Under the pieces are notes generated by a model. It saw nothing but the letters and a program-made list of their open reading frames with translations. It had not been told where the DNA came from and did no database searches. A stretch of DNA of 64,000 nt. It comes from Hymenobacter jeollabukensis (GTDB taxonomy: Bacteria > Bacteroidota > Bacteroidia > Cytophagales > Hymenobacteraceae). This document shows positions 41,121 through 50,400 of this stretch, one piece after another; position 1 is the stretch's first letter; each line of letters opens with the position of its first letter. The stretch covers positions 1 to 64,000 of the forward strand of contig NZ_VAJM01000004.1 in the NCBI RefSeq assembly GCF_005771675.1, given 5' to 3'. The translations under genes and the position numbers were made by a program.

Positions 41121-41765
41121 ATGCAGAACTTTACGCATAAGGTAACGCTCCTGCTCGGCATGCTGCTGACGGGCACCCTGGGCATGGCCCAAACCACTTA
41201 CCCGACGGTTGGCATCATCGGCTCGGCCACCGCGTCGGGCTGGGACGCCTCCACGCCCATGAGCCTGGTGTCGGCCACCGACCCGCACAACTGGACCATC
41301 ACCCTGCAGCTGACGCAAAACGAGGTGAAGTTCCGCGCCAACAACGACTGGGCGGTGAACTGGGGCGCGGCGACGTTCCCGAGCGGCACGGGCGTGGCCA
41401 ACGGGCCCAACATTCCGATTCAGGCGGCGGGCCGCTACATGGTGCGCTTCAACGACGTGACCGGCGCCTACCAGTTTACCGTGGCCACGGCCGCCAAAAC
41501 CGCCAGCAACGTGCTGCGGCCGGCCCTGCTGCCGAACCCCGCCAACGGGGCCGTGCGCGTGGCCTACGACCTGCCGACGGCCGGGGCCGTAACGGTATCG
41601 GTGCAAAACATGCTGGGCCAAGTGGTGCGGCAGGAAGCGGCAGTGCGCCAGGGCGCGGGTCAGCAGGAGCAAGTGCTGGCGCTGGCCGGACTGGCCCCGG
41701 GTCTGTACCTGGTGCAGGTGCAGAGCGGCAGCCGCGTTGAAACCACTCGCCTGCAAGTAAACTAA
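41121..41765 (+). CDS. SusE/F-like T9SS cargo protein
   Basis: A 214-residue secreted protein. The signal peptide ends LTGTLGMAQ. Residues about 26-120 match one starch-binding SusE/SusF outer-membrane domain: VGIIGSATASGWDASTPM, then NWTITLQLTQNEVKFRANN, WAVNWG and AGRYMVRFNDVTGAYQF. The C-terminal 80 residues are a type A T9SS sorting domain (LLPNPANGAVRVAYDLP, then NMLGQVVRQ and APGLYLVQVQSG). It would bind carbohydrate at the cell surface. No SusC/SusD pair is near, so it is not part of a standard polysaccharide utilisation locus. Confidence 0.9.
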   Translation: MQNFTHKVTLLLGMLLTGTLGMAQTTYPTVGIIGSATASGWDASTPMSLVSATDPHNWTITLQLTQNEVKFRANNDWAVNWGAATFPSGTGVANGPNIPIQAAGRYMVRFNDVTGAYQFTVATAAKTASNVLRPALLPNPANGAVRVAYDLPTAGAVTVSVQNMLGQVVRQEAAVRQGAGQQEQVLALAGLAPGLYLVQVQSGSRVETTRLQVN

Positions 41766-42017
41766 GCCTGAGCGCCGGCCCGGCAACGGGTGCGGCACCT
41801 GGCCCCAAGGACGGCTGAACCAGCCGCCCGCCACTCAGCGCCACTCCGCGGCGCGGTCTTCGGCAGCCAGGCCGGGGCCGCCGCTGCGGGGTGGCGCTGC
41901 GTTTGGCGGGGCTGCCGACGACCAGCAGCGGGAGCAGGATGCGGGAACAAGTGCTTCCAGGGCAAGGACGGTGGCCGGTGCCTGGCATGGCACCGCAGCG
42001 GCTCGGGTGGCCGCTCG

Positions 42018-42025
42018 TACCTTTG
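42018..42025 (+). promoter_or_regulatory. Putative -7 element for the HPP gene
   Basis: TACCTTTG, 53 bp before the ATG at 42078. It lies within a longer open frame, which is the reason to reject the longer start of the HPP gene. Confidence 0.6.
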
Positions 42026-42077
42026 CCCCACAGAAAGCCGGGCAGTAGTTGCCCGAACTCGGGGAAGAAACAGGCAT

Positions 42078-42677
42078 ATGCGGCAACGACTGCGGCGGCA
42101 AGCGCGCCGGGTACGGGCAATCGTTTACCAAGAAACGCTGTTCGACTGGCGGGAGCATCTGTGGACGTTCGTGGGCGCCTTTGCGGGCATGGGCCTCATC
42201 GGCCTGCTGAACCGCTACCTGCTGGGGCCGGCCGATACCCTGCTGCTGGTCGGCTCGTTCGGGGCCTCGTCGGTGCTGATTTACGGCGTCATCAACAGTC
42301 CGCTGGCCCAGCCGCGCAACCTGCTCGGCGGGCACGTGCTCGGAGCCCTCGTGGGCGTGACGATGCAACAATGGTTCGGCACCGAGCAGTGGCTGGCCGC
42401 CGCGCTGGCCGTGGCTGCCTCCATTGTGCTGATGCAGATAACCAAAACCCTGCATCCGCCCGGCGGAGCCACCGCGCTGATTGCCGTAGTGGGCTCGGCG
42501 CGCATCCTGGGGCTGGGCTACTGGTACGTGCTCATGCCAGTGCTGCTGGGCGCGCTGCTGCTGCTGGCCGTAGCGCTGCTGGTCAACAACCTGCCCGGCA
42601 CGCGTCGCTACCCGAGCAACCCGCACTGGTACCGGGTGTGGCAGCGCTACCGCCGCCCCAAGCCCCCGACGAGTTAG
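42078..42677 (+). CDS. HPP-family membrane protein
   Basis: A 199-residue protein with four membrane helices after a basic N-terminus (MRQRLRRQARRVRA). The family motif HPPGGATALIA is present near residue 132, and SFGASSVLIYG and PLAQPRNLLGGH are also typical. HPP proteins have been linked to nitrite uptake in cyanobacteria and plastids, but most bacterial members have no tested role. The frame continues upstream to 41790, but the promoter element at 42018 and the family start support ATG 42078. No nitrogen genes are nearby. Confidence 0.88.
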   Translation: MRQRLRRQARRVRAIVYQETLFDWREHLWTFVGAFAGMGLIGLLNRYLLGPADTLLLVGSFGASSVLIYGVINSPLAQPRNLLGGHVLGALVGVTMQQWFGTEQWLAAALAVAASIVLMQITKTLHPPGGATALIAVVGSARILGLGYWYVLMPVLLGALLLLAVALLVNNLPGTRRYPSNPHWYRVWQRYRRPKPPTS

Positions 42678-42843
42678 GGGGCTACGCGGTCAGCATTTGC
42701 AACTGGTCGCAGGGAACTAGCAGTGCTTCCGGCTGCGGAGCCAACACGTACCGGCCCCGTGAGAAGAGGTCTGGTTGAATGCTTGGAATATAATAGTATA
42801 AATTATATATTTAATAAGGCCATTTCACTGGAAGACAACTGTT

Positions 42844-42984
42844 ATGGAAACGCAACCCAAAAAGTACCGGGGCTTTGGTGTGCTGCGCGGCGGTGTGCCG
42901 TGGTGGTTCTACGTGGTATTGCTGGTCGGCTTCTACCTGTTTGGGTGGGTGCTGCGCATACTCGGCGTGATTCCCGCGCACTAG
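42844..42984 (+). CDS. 46-residue single-pass membrane protein
   Basis: ATG 42844 opens a 46-codon frame ending TAG 42982-42984. The protein begins METQPKKYRGFGVLRGG and then has one transmembrane helix (WWFYVVLLVGFYLFGWVLRI-like), ending GVIPAH. The upstream 60 bp are AT-rich (TATAATAGTATAAATTATAT) and may hold a promoter. A very strong hairpin follows 33 bp after the stop. The Gly-Val-Pro-Trp-Trp start of the helix and basic N-terminus are consistent with a real small protein; no family is known to me. Confidence 0.6.
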   Translation: METQPKKYRGFGVLRGGVPWWFYVVLLVGFYLFGWVLRILGVIPAH

Positions 42985-43016
42985 CGCCCGGAACGGGAGC
43001 CGCCCCGCGGGTAGCT

Positions 43017-43073
43017 CGCGCGCAACGCCCCCGGCCCCGGCACGAGCTGCCGGGGCCGGGGGCGTTGCGCGCG
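43017..43073. terminator. 26-bp perfect GC-rich hairpin
   Basis: 43017-43042 (CGCGCGCAACGCCCCCGGCC...) is exactly complementary to 43048-43073 around CGAGC. It ends the small gene before it and faces the decayed sequence after it. There is no T-run on the plus strand, so it may act as a bidirectional transcription block or a structural palindrome. Confidence 0.75.
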
Positions 43074-43081
43074 AAATGGGC

Positions 43082-43177
43082 TTATTGCACCAGCAGCGAG
43101 CGGGTGACCGAGCCGGTGGCCGTCAGCAGCGTGATGCTCACCGGCTGTGGCTGGTTCAGGGGCAATTCGAAGGTGGT
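43082..43177 (-). pseudogene. Remnant of a T9SS C-terminal domain
   Basis: The minus frame ending at the TAA 43082-43084 reads GRTTFELPLNQPQPVSITLL then TATGSVTRSLLVQ. This aligns with the first strands of a T9SS sorting domain, such as GAVRVAYDLPTAGAVTVSV in the gene at 41121. The strands after LLVQ and the body of a protein are missing, and upstream is the pfkB end. It is best read as the leftover of a deleted surface-protein gene. Confidence 0.4.
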
Positions 43178-43233
43178 GCGGCCGTGGCAGCGTTGAGGGC
43201 GGCCCGTACGCTCTATTCCCGCGGCCTGGCCCG

Positions 43234-44187
43234 CTACGCCGCCGCGCGGTCCTGGGGCATGGTGTCGAGGAGCCACTGGTAGAGCTTGTCCACGTCGGCT
43301 TTGTGGAACAGCTCGGTGCCGGGGTTCATGGTGGCGGCCGTGCCGCAGGCCACGCCCAGTCGGGCCGCTTCGCGCACCGACTGGCCCTGGGCCAGCGCGT
43401 GGACCAGGCCCGCCACCATACTGTCGCCGGCGCCCACGGTGCTGCGTTTTTTCACGGCCGGGGCCGGAATGTGGTCCACCAGGTCGCGGGTGATGACGCA
43501 GGCGCCCTGCGGCCCCAATGACGCCACCACGATTTCGCAGCGGCCCTCGCCGATGAGGCCCCGGGCGGCTTCGGCCAGGGCCGCGCTGTTCAGTTCCGCC
43601 ACGCCGGCCAGCTTGCTCAGCTCGCCCAGGTTGGGCTTGATCAGGTACACGCCCGCCTCGATGACGCGCTGCAGGGCCGGGCCCGAAGTATCGGCCACCA
43701 CCTTGGCGCCGATGGAGTGCGCCCAGCGCACGATTTCGACCAGGAACTCGGGCTCGACGCCGGGCGGCAGGCTGCCGCTCACCACCAGGTAATCGGGCGC
43801 GGGCTGGTTTTGCAAAGCGGCCAGCACCTGCCGCTGCTCTTCGGCCGTGAGCGGGGTGCCGGGCATGCCGAAGCGGTACTGCTGCCCGGCCGAGCTGTCG
43901 ACCACGATGAAGTTTTCGCGCGTCCAGCCGGCGGCGGGCACGGCGTGGGGCTCCAGGCCCTCGGCGCGCAGTAGTTCCTGCAGCCGGTCGCCGGTGGGGC
44001 CGCCGGCCGGAAACACCGCCGCGGAGGCCGAGCCCAGCCGCTGCAGCGCCCGCGACACGTTGATGCCCCCGCCGCCGGGCTCGTACTTGGGCGCCGCGCA
44101 GTGCAGCTTCTGGTCGGGCACGATCTTGTCGACGGCGGTGCTCTTGTCCACGGTCGGGTTCAGGGTCAGGGTGATGATGCGTTTCAT
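43234..44187 (-). CDS. pfkB: PfkB-type 6-phosphofructokinase / hexose-phosphate kinase
   Basis: A 317-residue ribokinase-fold sugar kinase. It starts MKRIITLTLNPTVDKSTAVD and has the family signatures YEPGGGGINVSRAL (residues about 35-48), VSGSLPPGV, and the ATP/catalytic site STVGAGDSMVAGLVHALAQG with the base Asp. The whole sequence resembles E. coli PfkB (phosphofructokinase 2) more than FruK, for example in GPQGACVITRD and in the GxxYRFxMPG stretch, but 1-phosphofructokinase or tagatose activity cannot be excluded. It feeds fructose phosphate into glycolysis. ATG 44187 fits the family; the longer frame is not supported. Confidence 0.88.
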   Translation of the reverse strand: MKRIITLTLNPTVDKSTAVDKIVPDQKLHCAAPKYEPGGGGINVSRALQRLGSASAAVFPAGGPTGDRLQELLRAEGLEPHAVPAAGWTRENFIVVDSSAGQQYRFGMPGTPLTAEEQRQVLAALQNQPAPDYLVVSGSLPPGVEPEFLVEIVRWAHSIGAKVVADTSGPALQRVIEAGVYLIKPNLGELSKLAGVAELNSAALAEAARGLIGEGRCEIVVASLGPQGACVITRDLVDHIPAPAVKKRSTVGAGDSMVAGLVHALAQGQSVREAARLGVACGTAATMNPGTELFHKADVDKLYQWLLDTMPQDRAAA

Positions 44188-44578
44188 AGGAGGCCGGCGA
44201 AAAGGGGCGGTTCGTTGCTTACCCGCGGAAGCGGGAAAGGGTTGTGGAGCGGCTGCGGGTGCCGGGAAAACCGCGGGGCCGATGCAGCCCTGCCGGCCCG
44301 GCGCGCGTTGTTGTGCTCCGACCAGCCCGCGCATCCGCCCGCCCCGGCCGGTAGTTGACCTGCCGGACAACCTTTTGCGGCGTTGTTGGTTAACCAGTGC
44401 CCGCTCCTCTACCCACCCACCCGCGGCTTCTTGTCTGAGTGCCCGCCTCGTCCGGTTTTCGCCCGGAGGGCCGGGCTTTGCGTTATAAGGCCGACCGGGC
44501 CTTATTACTCAGCGGGTTAGCCCGGTTTTGCCGCCCCCAACTCAACTGAATTTCGCGCTTCCGGCGCGACAGAGCTAC
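44188..44578. other. Intergenic region between pfkB and the efflux operon
   Basis: 391 bp that must hold both divergent promoters. A few short GC-rich inverted repeats are present (CGCCCGGAGGGCCGGGC near 44461), but there is no clear TAnnTTTG element and no gene. An operator for the efflux operon may lie here, as no regulator gene is adjacent. Confidence 0.45.
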
Positions 44579-45937
44579 ATGCGCTATTTTTCCCGGGCGG
44601 CCCGCGCCGCCGGTATCCTGAGCGGCCTGCTGCTGGCGTTTGGCCCGCCCGCCGCCCGCGCCCAGAACCAGCCCGCCGCCCCCGGCGGCACCCTCACCCT
44701 GGAGCAATGCCTGCAGTTTGCCCTGCAGAACCAGCCCGCCGTGCGCCAGGCCCGCCTCGATGAGGAGACCAACGAGGCCAGCATCCGCATCGGGCTGGCC
44801 GGCTGGCTGCCGCAGGTGGCGCTGAACGGCAGCGCCCAGCACTACTTCCAGCTGCCTTACTCGGTTATTCCCATCGATGGGGTGAACACGCCGCGGCAGT
44901 TTGGCCTGCGCAACCAGTCCACCATCGGGCTGGGCGCCACCCAGACGCTTTACAGCAACGACCTGGGCCTGGCCCGGCGCAGCGCCGGGCCCTCGCGGCA
45001 GTTCTACCAGCAGAATTCGGTGGGCGTGCGCATCGACGTGGTGTCGGACGTGAGCAAGGCCTTCTACGACGTGCTGCTCTCCCAGCGTCAGCTCGACGTG
45101 CTGAGCGAGGACATCGTGCGGCTGCAGCGCAGCCTGCAGGACGCCAAAGCCCGCTACGACGCCGGCATCGTCGACAAAATCGACTACAAGCAGGCCGAAA
45201 TTCTGCTCAACAACTCCCGGGTGGCCCGCAAGCAGGCCCAGGAAAGCATCAAGGCCAAGTCGGCCTACCTCAAGGAGCTGATGGGCCTGAGCGCCCCGCA
45301 GCCGCTGACGCTGCAGTACGACACGCTGCGGCTGATGCGCGACGCGGCCGTGGACACGACCGTGGCGCTGGAGCCGGGCAACCGCATCGAGTTTCAGCAG
45401 CTGCAAACCCAGAAAGCTCTGCAGAGCGCCCAGATCCGCTACTACCAGTACGGCTGGCTGCCTTCGGTGGGGGCGTTTGGCAACTACAACACGGCCTTTC
45501 TGAGCAACGAGCTGAGCACCCTCTACAGCCAGCGCCTGCCCAACTCCTACGCCGGCGTGCAGTTCTCGCTGCCCATCTTCACCGGCACGCGCCGCCTGCA
45601 GAACCTGCGCCGCGAACGGCTCACCGATCAGCGCATCGACCAGGACATCGTGGCTACCCGCAACCGCATCAACACCGAGTTTGAGCAGGCGTTGGCGGCC
45701 TACAAGGGCAACTACGCCGATTACCTGGTGGGCCAGCAGAACCTGGCCCTCTCGAAGGAGGTGTACAACGTGGTGCAGCTGCAGTACCGTGAGGGTATCA
45801 AAACCTACCTCGACGTCATCGTGGCCCAAACCACGCTGCGCACGGCCCAGCTGAACTACTACCAGGCGCTGTTTCAGGTGCTGAGCAGCAAGGTGGACCT
45901 GCTGCGCGCGCAAGGCACGCTGCCGACTCAGTACTGA
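44579..45937 (+). CDS. TolC-family outer-membrane efflux protein
   Basis: A 452-residue outer-membrane factor. The signal peptide (MRYFSRAARAAGILSGLLLA, ending PPAARAQ) is followed by two OEP repeats with the LTLEQCLQFALQNQPAVRQA opening and long helical hairpins (SQRQLDVLSEDIVRLQRSLQ, then ALAAYKGNYADYLVGQQNLA). It forms the exit duct of the pump made with the two genes downstream. The start at ATG 44579 puts the signal peptide first; the frame is open 17 codons further. First gene of the operon; the 177-bp gap to the next gene holds a palindromic repeat. Confidence 0.93.
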   Translation: MRYFSRAARAAGILSGLLLAFGPPAARAQNQPAAPGGTLTLEQCLQFALQNQPAVRQARLDEETNEASIRIGLAGWLPQVALNGSAQHYFQLPYSVIPIDGVNTPRQFGLRNQSTIGLGATQTLYSNDLGLARRSAGPSRQFYQQNSVGVRIDVVSDVSKAFYDVLLSQRQLDVLSEDIVRLQRSLQDAKARYDAGIVDKIDYKQAEILLNNSRVARKQAQESIKAKSAYLKELMGLSAPQPLTLQYDTLRLMRDAAVDTTVALEPGNRIEFQQLQTQKALQSAQIRYYQYGWLPSVGAFGNYNTAFLSNELSTLYSQRLPNSYAGVQFSLPIFTGTRRLQNLRRERLTDQRIDQDIVATRNRINTEFEQALAAYKGNYADYLVGQQNLALSKEVYNVVQLQYREGIKTYLDVIVAQTTLRTAQLNYYQALFQVLSSKVDLLRAQGTLPTQY

Positions 45938-45963
45938 TAGTAATCCTTCAGACAACCCAAATA

Positions 45964-46080
45964 AGAACGTCATGTCGAGCGCAGCCGAGACATCTCGCGT
46001 GCTGACTCCGGATAGCAACTTCTGTTCAACGAGAGAATCACTATCGAGCGAGATTCCTCGACTTCGCTCGGAATGACGTG
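45964..46080. repeat. Dispersed palindromic repeat, TCATgTCGAGC class
   Basis: Lies between tolC and the adaptor gene. The ends are AGAACGTCATGTCGAGC and GCTCGGAATGACGT, with internal ATCTCGCGTGCTGACTCCGG and GCGAGATTCCTCG. Arms are imperfectly complementary; nearly identical in layout to 5345-5464. Confidence 0.85.
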
Positions 46081-46114
46081 CTAGAGGATCGAATCCGACG
46101 CTTCTACCCCCAAC

Positions 46115-47263
46115 ATGAATAAAACCCTTCTCGCCCTGACCTACGCCGCCGGCCTGCTGGCCTGGACGGGCTGCGGCAACAAAGAGGCCGACAAGCCTGC
46201 CGGTCCGCCGCCGGCCACGCCCGTTACGCTGGTAGCCGCCCGCACCACCGACGCCGTGTACTACGACGAGTACCCCGCCCGCGTGGTAGCCCTCAACAAC
46301 GTGGAGCTGCGCAGCCAGGTGGCGGGCTTCATCACCGGCATCTACTTCAAGGAGGGCGAGGTGGTGCCCAAAGGCAAGACGCTCTACGAAATCGACCGGC
46401 GCAAGTACCAGGCGGCCTACCAGCAGGCCCTGGCCGGGCTGCGCAGTACCCAGGCTACCGCCCAAAACGCCAAGGTGAACCTGAACCGCTACGAGCGGCT
46501 GGCCCAGCAGGACGCCATTGCCCTGCAGATTGTGGACAACGCCCGCACGGCCTACGCCACCGCCCAGAGCCAAGTGGCCGTAGCCGAAGCCGGCGTGGCC
46601 GCCGCCCGCACCGATCTGAGCTACTCGCTTATCACGGCCCCGTTTACCGGCCGCATCGGCATTTCGCAGGTGCGGCTGGGCTCCCAGGTCAGTCCCGGTA
46701 GCACCTTGCTGAACACCATCAGCGGCGAGGACCCCATGGGCGTGGACTTCGTGGTGCCCGAGGCCGACCTGAGCCGCTTCGCCGAAATGCAGGGCAAGAC
46801 GGGCGGCCGCGCCGACTCCACTTTCCGGCTGGAGCTGCCCGACGGCACGCGCTACGCCCAGCCGGGCAAGATCCTGGCCATCGACCGCGGCATCGACCAG
46901 CAGACCGGCACCGCCCAGGTGCGCGTGCAGTTCTCGAACCCCGACCGGAAGCTCAAGGACGGCATGAGCTCGGTGCTGCGCGTGCTCAACCGCACCTCCG
47001 GCCACCGCGTCGTGATTCCCTTCAAGGCCGTGACCGAGCAGATGGGCGAAAACTTCGTCTTCGTGGCCGGTGACAGCAGCAAGGCCGTGCAGCGCAAGGT
47101 GCAGCTCGGGCCCCGCCTGCGCGACCAGATTGTGATTCTCGACGGCATCAAGGAGGGCGACCAGGTCGTCACCGAGGGCCTGAACCGCCTGCGCGACGGC
47201 GGCCTGATTCAGGCCGGCGCCGCTCCCGCTGCCGGTGCCCCCACGGCCGCTGCGGGCAAGTAA
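46115..47263 (+). CDS. RND efflux periplasmic adaptor, lipoprotein
   Basis: A 382-residue membrane-fusion protein. The lipoprotein signal is MNKTLLALTYAAGLLAWTGC with Cys20 lipidated. The AcrA-type order is seen: a barrel-sandwich lipoyl half (VELRSQVAGFITGIYFKEGE, about 60-80), a short alpha-hairpin (about 100-155), the second lipoyl half (DLSYSLITAPFTGRIG), then the beta-barrel and membrane-proximal domains (LLNTISGEDPMGVDFVVPE). It links the inner-membrane pump to the TolC-type duct. The Ala/Pro-rich tail is variable. The next gap is an inverted repeat. Confidence 0.93.
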   Translation: MNKTLLALTYAAGLLAWTGCGNKEADKPAGPPPATPVTLVAARTTDAVYYDEYPARVVALNNVELRSQVAGFITGIYFKEGEVVPKGKTLYEIDRRKYQAAYQQALAGLRSTQATAQNAKVNLNRYERLAQQDAIALQIVDNARTAYATAQSQVAVAEAGVAAARTDLSYSLITAPFTGRIGISQVRLGSQVSPGSTLLNTISGEDPMGVDFVVPEADLSRFAEMQGKTGGRADSTFRLELPDGTRYAQPGKILAIDRGIDQQTGTAQVRVQFSNPDRKLKDGMSSVLRVLNRTSGHRVVIPFKAVTEQMGENFVFVAGDSSKAVQRKVQLGPRLRDQIVILDGIKEGDQVVTEGLNRLRDGGLIQAGAAPAAGAPTAAAGK

Positions 47264-47455
47264 CCTCACCCCCCCAGCCCCCTCTCCTTAGGGAGAGGGG
47301 GTGTGTTCTGGAGTGAGCAACATCCGCCAACTGGTGCTTCGCAGTTGGGTTGTCGGTGAAAACCAGAAGCAAGCATTTCGCTGACGCACACATAGCCTCC
47401 CCAGCCAATCGTCAGGCTCCCCCTCTCCCTAAGGAGAGGGGGCCGGGGGGTGAGG
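47264..47455. repeat. Inverted repeat between adaptor and RND pump genes
   Basis: The left arm starts immediately after the adaptor stop (CCTCACCCCCCCAGCCCCCT then CTCCTTAGGGAGAGGGGG) and the right arm (CCCCCTCTCCCTAAGGAGAG then GGGGCCGGGGGGTGAGG) ends 5 bp before the pump ATG. The two arms are about 37-40 bp long and each also contains its own small hairpin. About 110 bp of unique sequence separates them. Confidence 0.85.
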
Positions 47456-47460
47456 TCCAT

Positions 47461-50400
47461 ATGATTGCAGAAACCTTTATTCGGCGCCCCGTCACGGCCA
47501 TCGTCATTTCGTTGGTCATCGTGCTGGTGGGGGTGCTGGCCATCCTGAACCTGCCCGTGGGGCAGTACCCGGAAATTACGCCGCCCACGGTGTCGGTATC
47601 GGGCAACTACATCGGGGCCGACGCGCAGACGGTGGAGCAGACCGTGGCCACGCCCGTGGAAGTGCAGGTGAACGGCACGCCCGGCATGACCTACCTGCAG
47701 AGCAACAGCACCAGCAACGGGCAGATGAGCATGACGGTGAACTTCGAGGTGGGCACCAACATCAACATCGCCGCCCTCGACGTGCAAAACCGCGTGGGCA
47801 TTGCCCTGCCCACGCTGCCGCAGGAAGTGCAGCGCCTGGGCCTGACGGTGCGCAAGCGTAACCCCAGCATCCTGATGCTGGTGGCCCTGTACGCGCCCAA
47901 AGGCTCGCACAACACCACCTTCCTCGACAACTACGCCAACGTCTTCATCAAAGACGCGCTGCTGCGCACCAAGGGCGTGGGCGACATCGTGAGCCGGGCC
48001 GACGACTTTTCGATGCGCGTGTGGCTGAACCCCGATAAACTCTCGCAGCTCGGGGTGACGGCCCAGGACGTGACGGCCGCCATTCAGGAGCAGAACGCGC
48101 AGATTGCGGCCGGCTCCATCGGCGCGCCGCCGGCCCAGACGGGGCAGACGTTTGAGTACATCGTGTTCGTAAAGGGCCGCCTGACTTCGACCGCCGAATT
48201 CGGCGACATCGTGGTGAAAACCCGGCCCGAGGACGGTTCGGTGGTGTATCTGCGCGACGTGGCCCGGCTGGAGCTGGGCAAATTCAACTACGCCTCCAAC
48301 TCCTTCGTCGACGGCAAGCGGGCCTCCTACCTGCTGGTGTACCAGGCCCCCGGCGCCAACGCGCTGGAAACCTTCGAGAACGTGAACAAGACGATGGAAG
48401 ACCTCAAGAAGAGCTTCCCCGCCGACCTGGACTACGTGGTGCCCTTCGAGGCCGCTTCGGTGGTGAAGGTGTCCATCAACGAGGTGCTGCACACGCTCAT
48501 CGAGGCGCTGGTGCTGGTGGTCATCGTGGTGTACCTGTTCCTGCAGAGCTGGCGCAGCACGCTGATTCCGGTGCTGGCCATTCCGGTGTCCATCGTGGGC
48601 ACCTTCCTGTTCTTCATTCCGCTGGGCTTCACCATCAACACGCTCACCATGTTCGGCTTCGTGTTGGCCATCGGTATCGTGGTCGACGACGCCATCGTGG
48701 TGGTGGAGGCCGTGGAGCACAACATGAACGAGCGGGGCCTTTCGCCGCTGGAGGCCACGCTGGCGGCCATGCGCGAAATTTCGGCCCCGGTTATTGCCAT
48801 TGCCCTGATTCTGGCGGCCGTGTTCGTGCCGGTGGGCTTCATTCCCGGCATCACCGGGCGCCTCTACCAGCAGTTTGCCATTACCATTGCCATTTCGGTG
48901 CTGATTTCGGCCTTCGTGGCCCTCTCGCTCACCCCGGCCCTGTGCGTGCTGCTGCTCAAGCCCCACAAGCGCGACGAAAGCTCCAAGGGCCTCGACAAGT
49001 TCTTCTTCAAGTTCAACTCGTGGTTTGACCGCGTGACGGGCAAGTACGGCAACGGCGTGCAGCGCGGCATCAAACATTCGCGCCTAGTGGTCATCATCCT
49101 GCTGTGCATCGTGGCGGGCACCGGACTGCTGTTCCGCAGCAAGCCCTCGGGCTTTATCCCGACCGAGGACGAAGGCCGCCTGATCGTGACCTTCAACCTG
49201 CCCGAAGCGGCTTCGACGGAGCGCACCGTGAGCACGCTGCACGAGATTATGAAGGAGATGAGCCAGATCAAGGGCATCCGGCACTACGCCGGCCTGGGCG
49301 GCCTGAACGCGGTGAACTTCTCCTCCAAGTCGAACAGCGGCACGGTGTTCTGCCAGCTGCAGCCCTGGGAGGAGCGCAAGGACAAGGAGCTGCAGCTGCA
49401 GGGCCTCATTGCCACCGTGCAGCAGCGCCTGAGCCGCCTCAAGGAAGCCAACATCGTGGTCATCTCGCCCCCGGCCATTCCGGGCCTGGGCAACACCGGC
49501 GGCTTCAGCTTCGTGCTGCAGGAGCGCGAGGCCGGCGGCGACATCAAGAACTTCGACGCCACGCTGCAGAAGTTTATGGGCGCGCTGCGCCAGCGCAAGG
49601 AGCTGGCCGGGCCGTTCTCGTTCTTCACCGCCAACACCCCCGGCTACCAGCTCACCATCGACCGCGAAAAAGCCAAGAAGCTGGGCGTGTCCATCTCGGA
49701 TATCGGCACGGCGCTGCGCACCTACCTAGGCTCGGCCTACGTGAACGACTTCACCATGTACGGCCGCAACTTCCGCGTCGTCACCCAGGCCGACTCGGCC
49801 TACCGCGGCGACATCTCGAACCTGGGCCAGTACTTCGTGCGCAGCAACCAGGGCGCGATGGTGCCGCTGAGCACGCTCACCAGCTACCGGCGCAGCGAGT
49901 CGGCCCCGCTGATTTCGCACTACAACCTGTTCCGCTCGGCCGAAATCAACGGCAACGCCGCCCCGGGCTACTCCTCGGGCGACGCCATCAAGGCCCTGCA
50001 GGAAACGGCCGCCGAAAACCTGCCCCAGGGCTACGGCTACGAGTTTTCGGGCCTCTCGCGGGAGGAGCTGCTGGCCGGCGGGCAGACGGTCTACATCTTC
50101 GCCCTCTCGCTGATTTTCGTGTTCCTGTTCCTGGCCGCGCTCTACGAAAGCTGGTCGGTGCCCTTCTCGGTGCTGCTGGCCGTGCCGCTGGGCGCCTTCG
50201 GGGCCATCCTGGCGCTGTTCTTCCTGCCCAAGCTCACCAACAACGTCTACGCCCAGATCGGTCTGATTACGCTCATCGGTTTGTCGGCCAAAAACGCCAT
50301 CCTCATCATCGAATTCGCCAAGGAGCGGGTGGATAAGGGCATGCCGCTGGTCGACGCCACGCTGGAAGCCGTGCGCCTGCGCCTGCGCCCCATCGTGATG

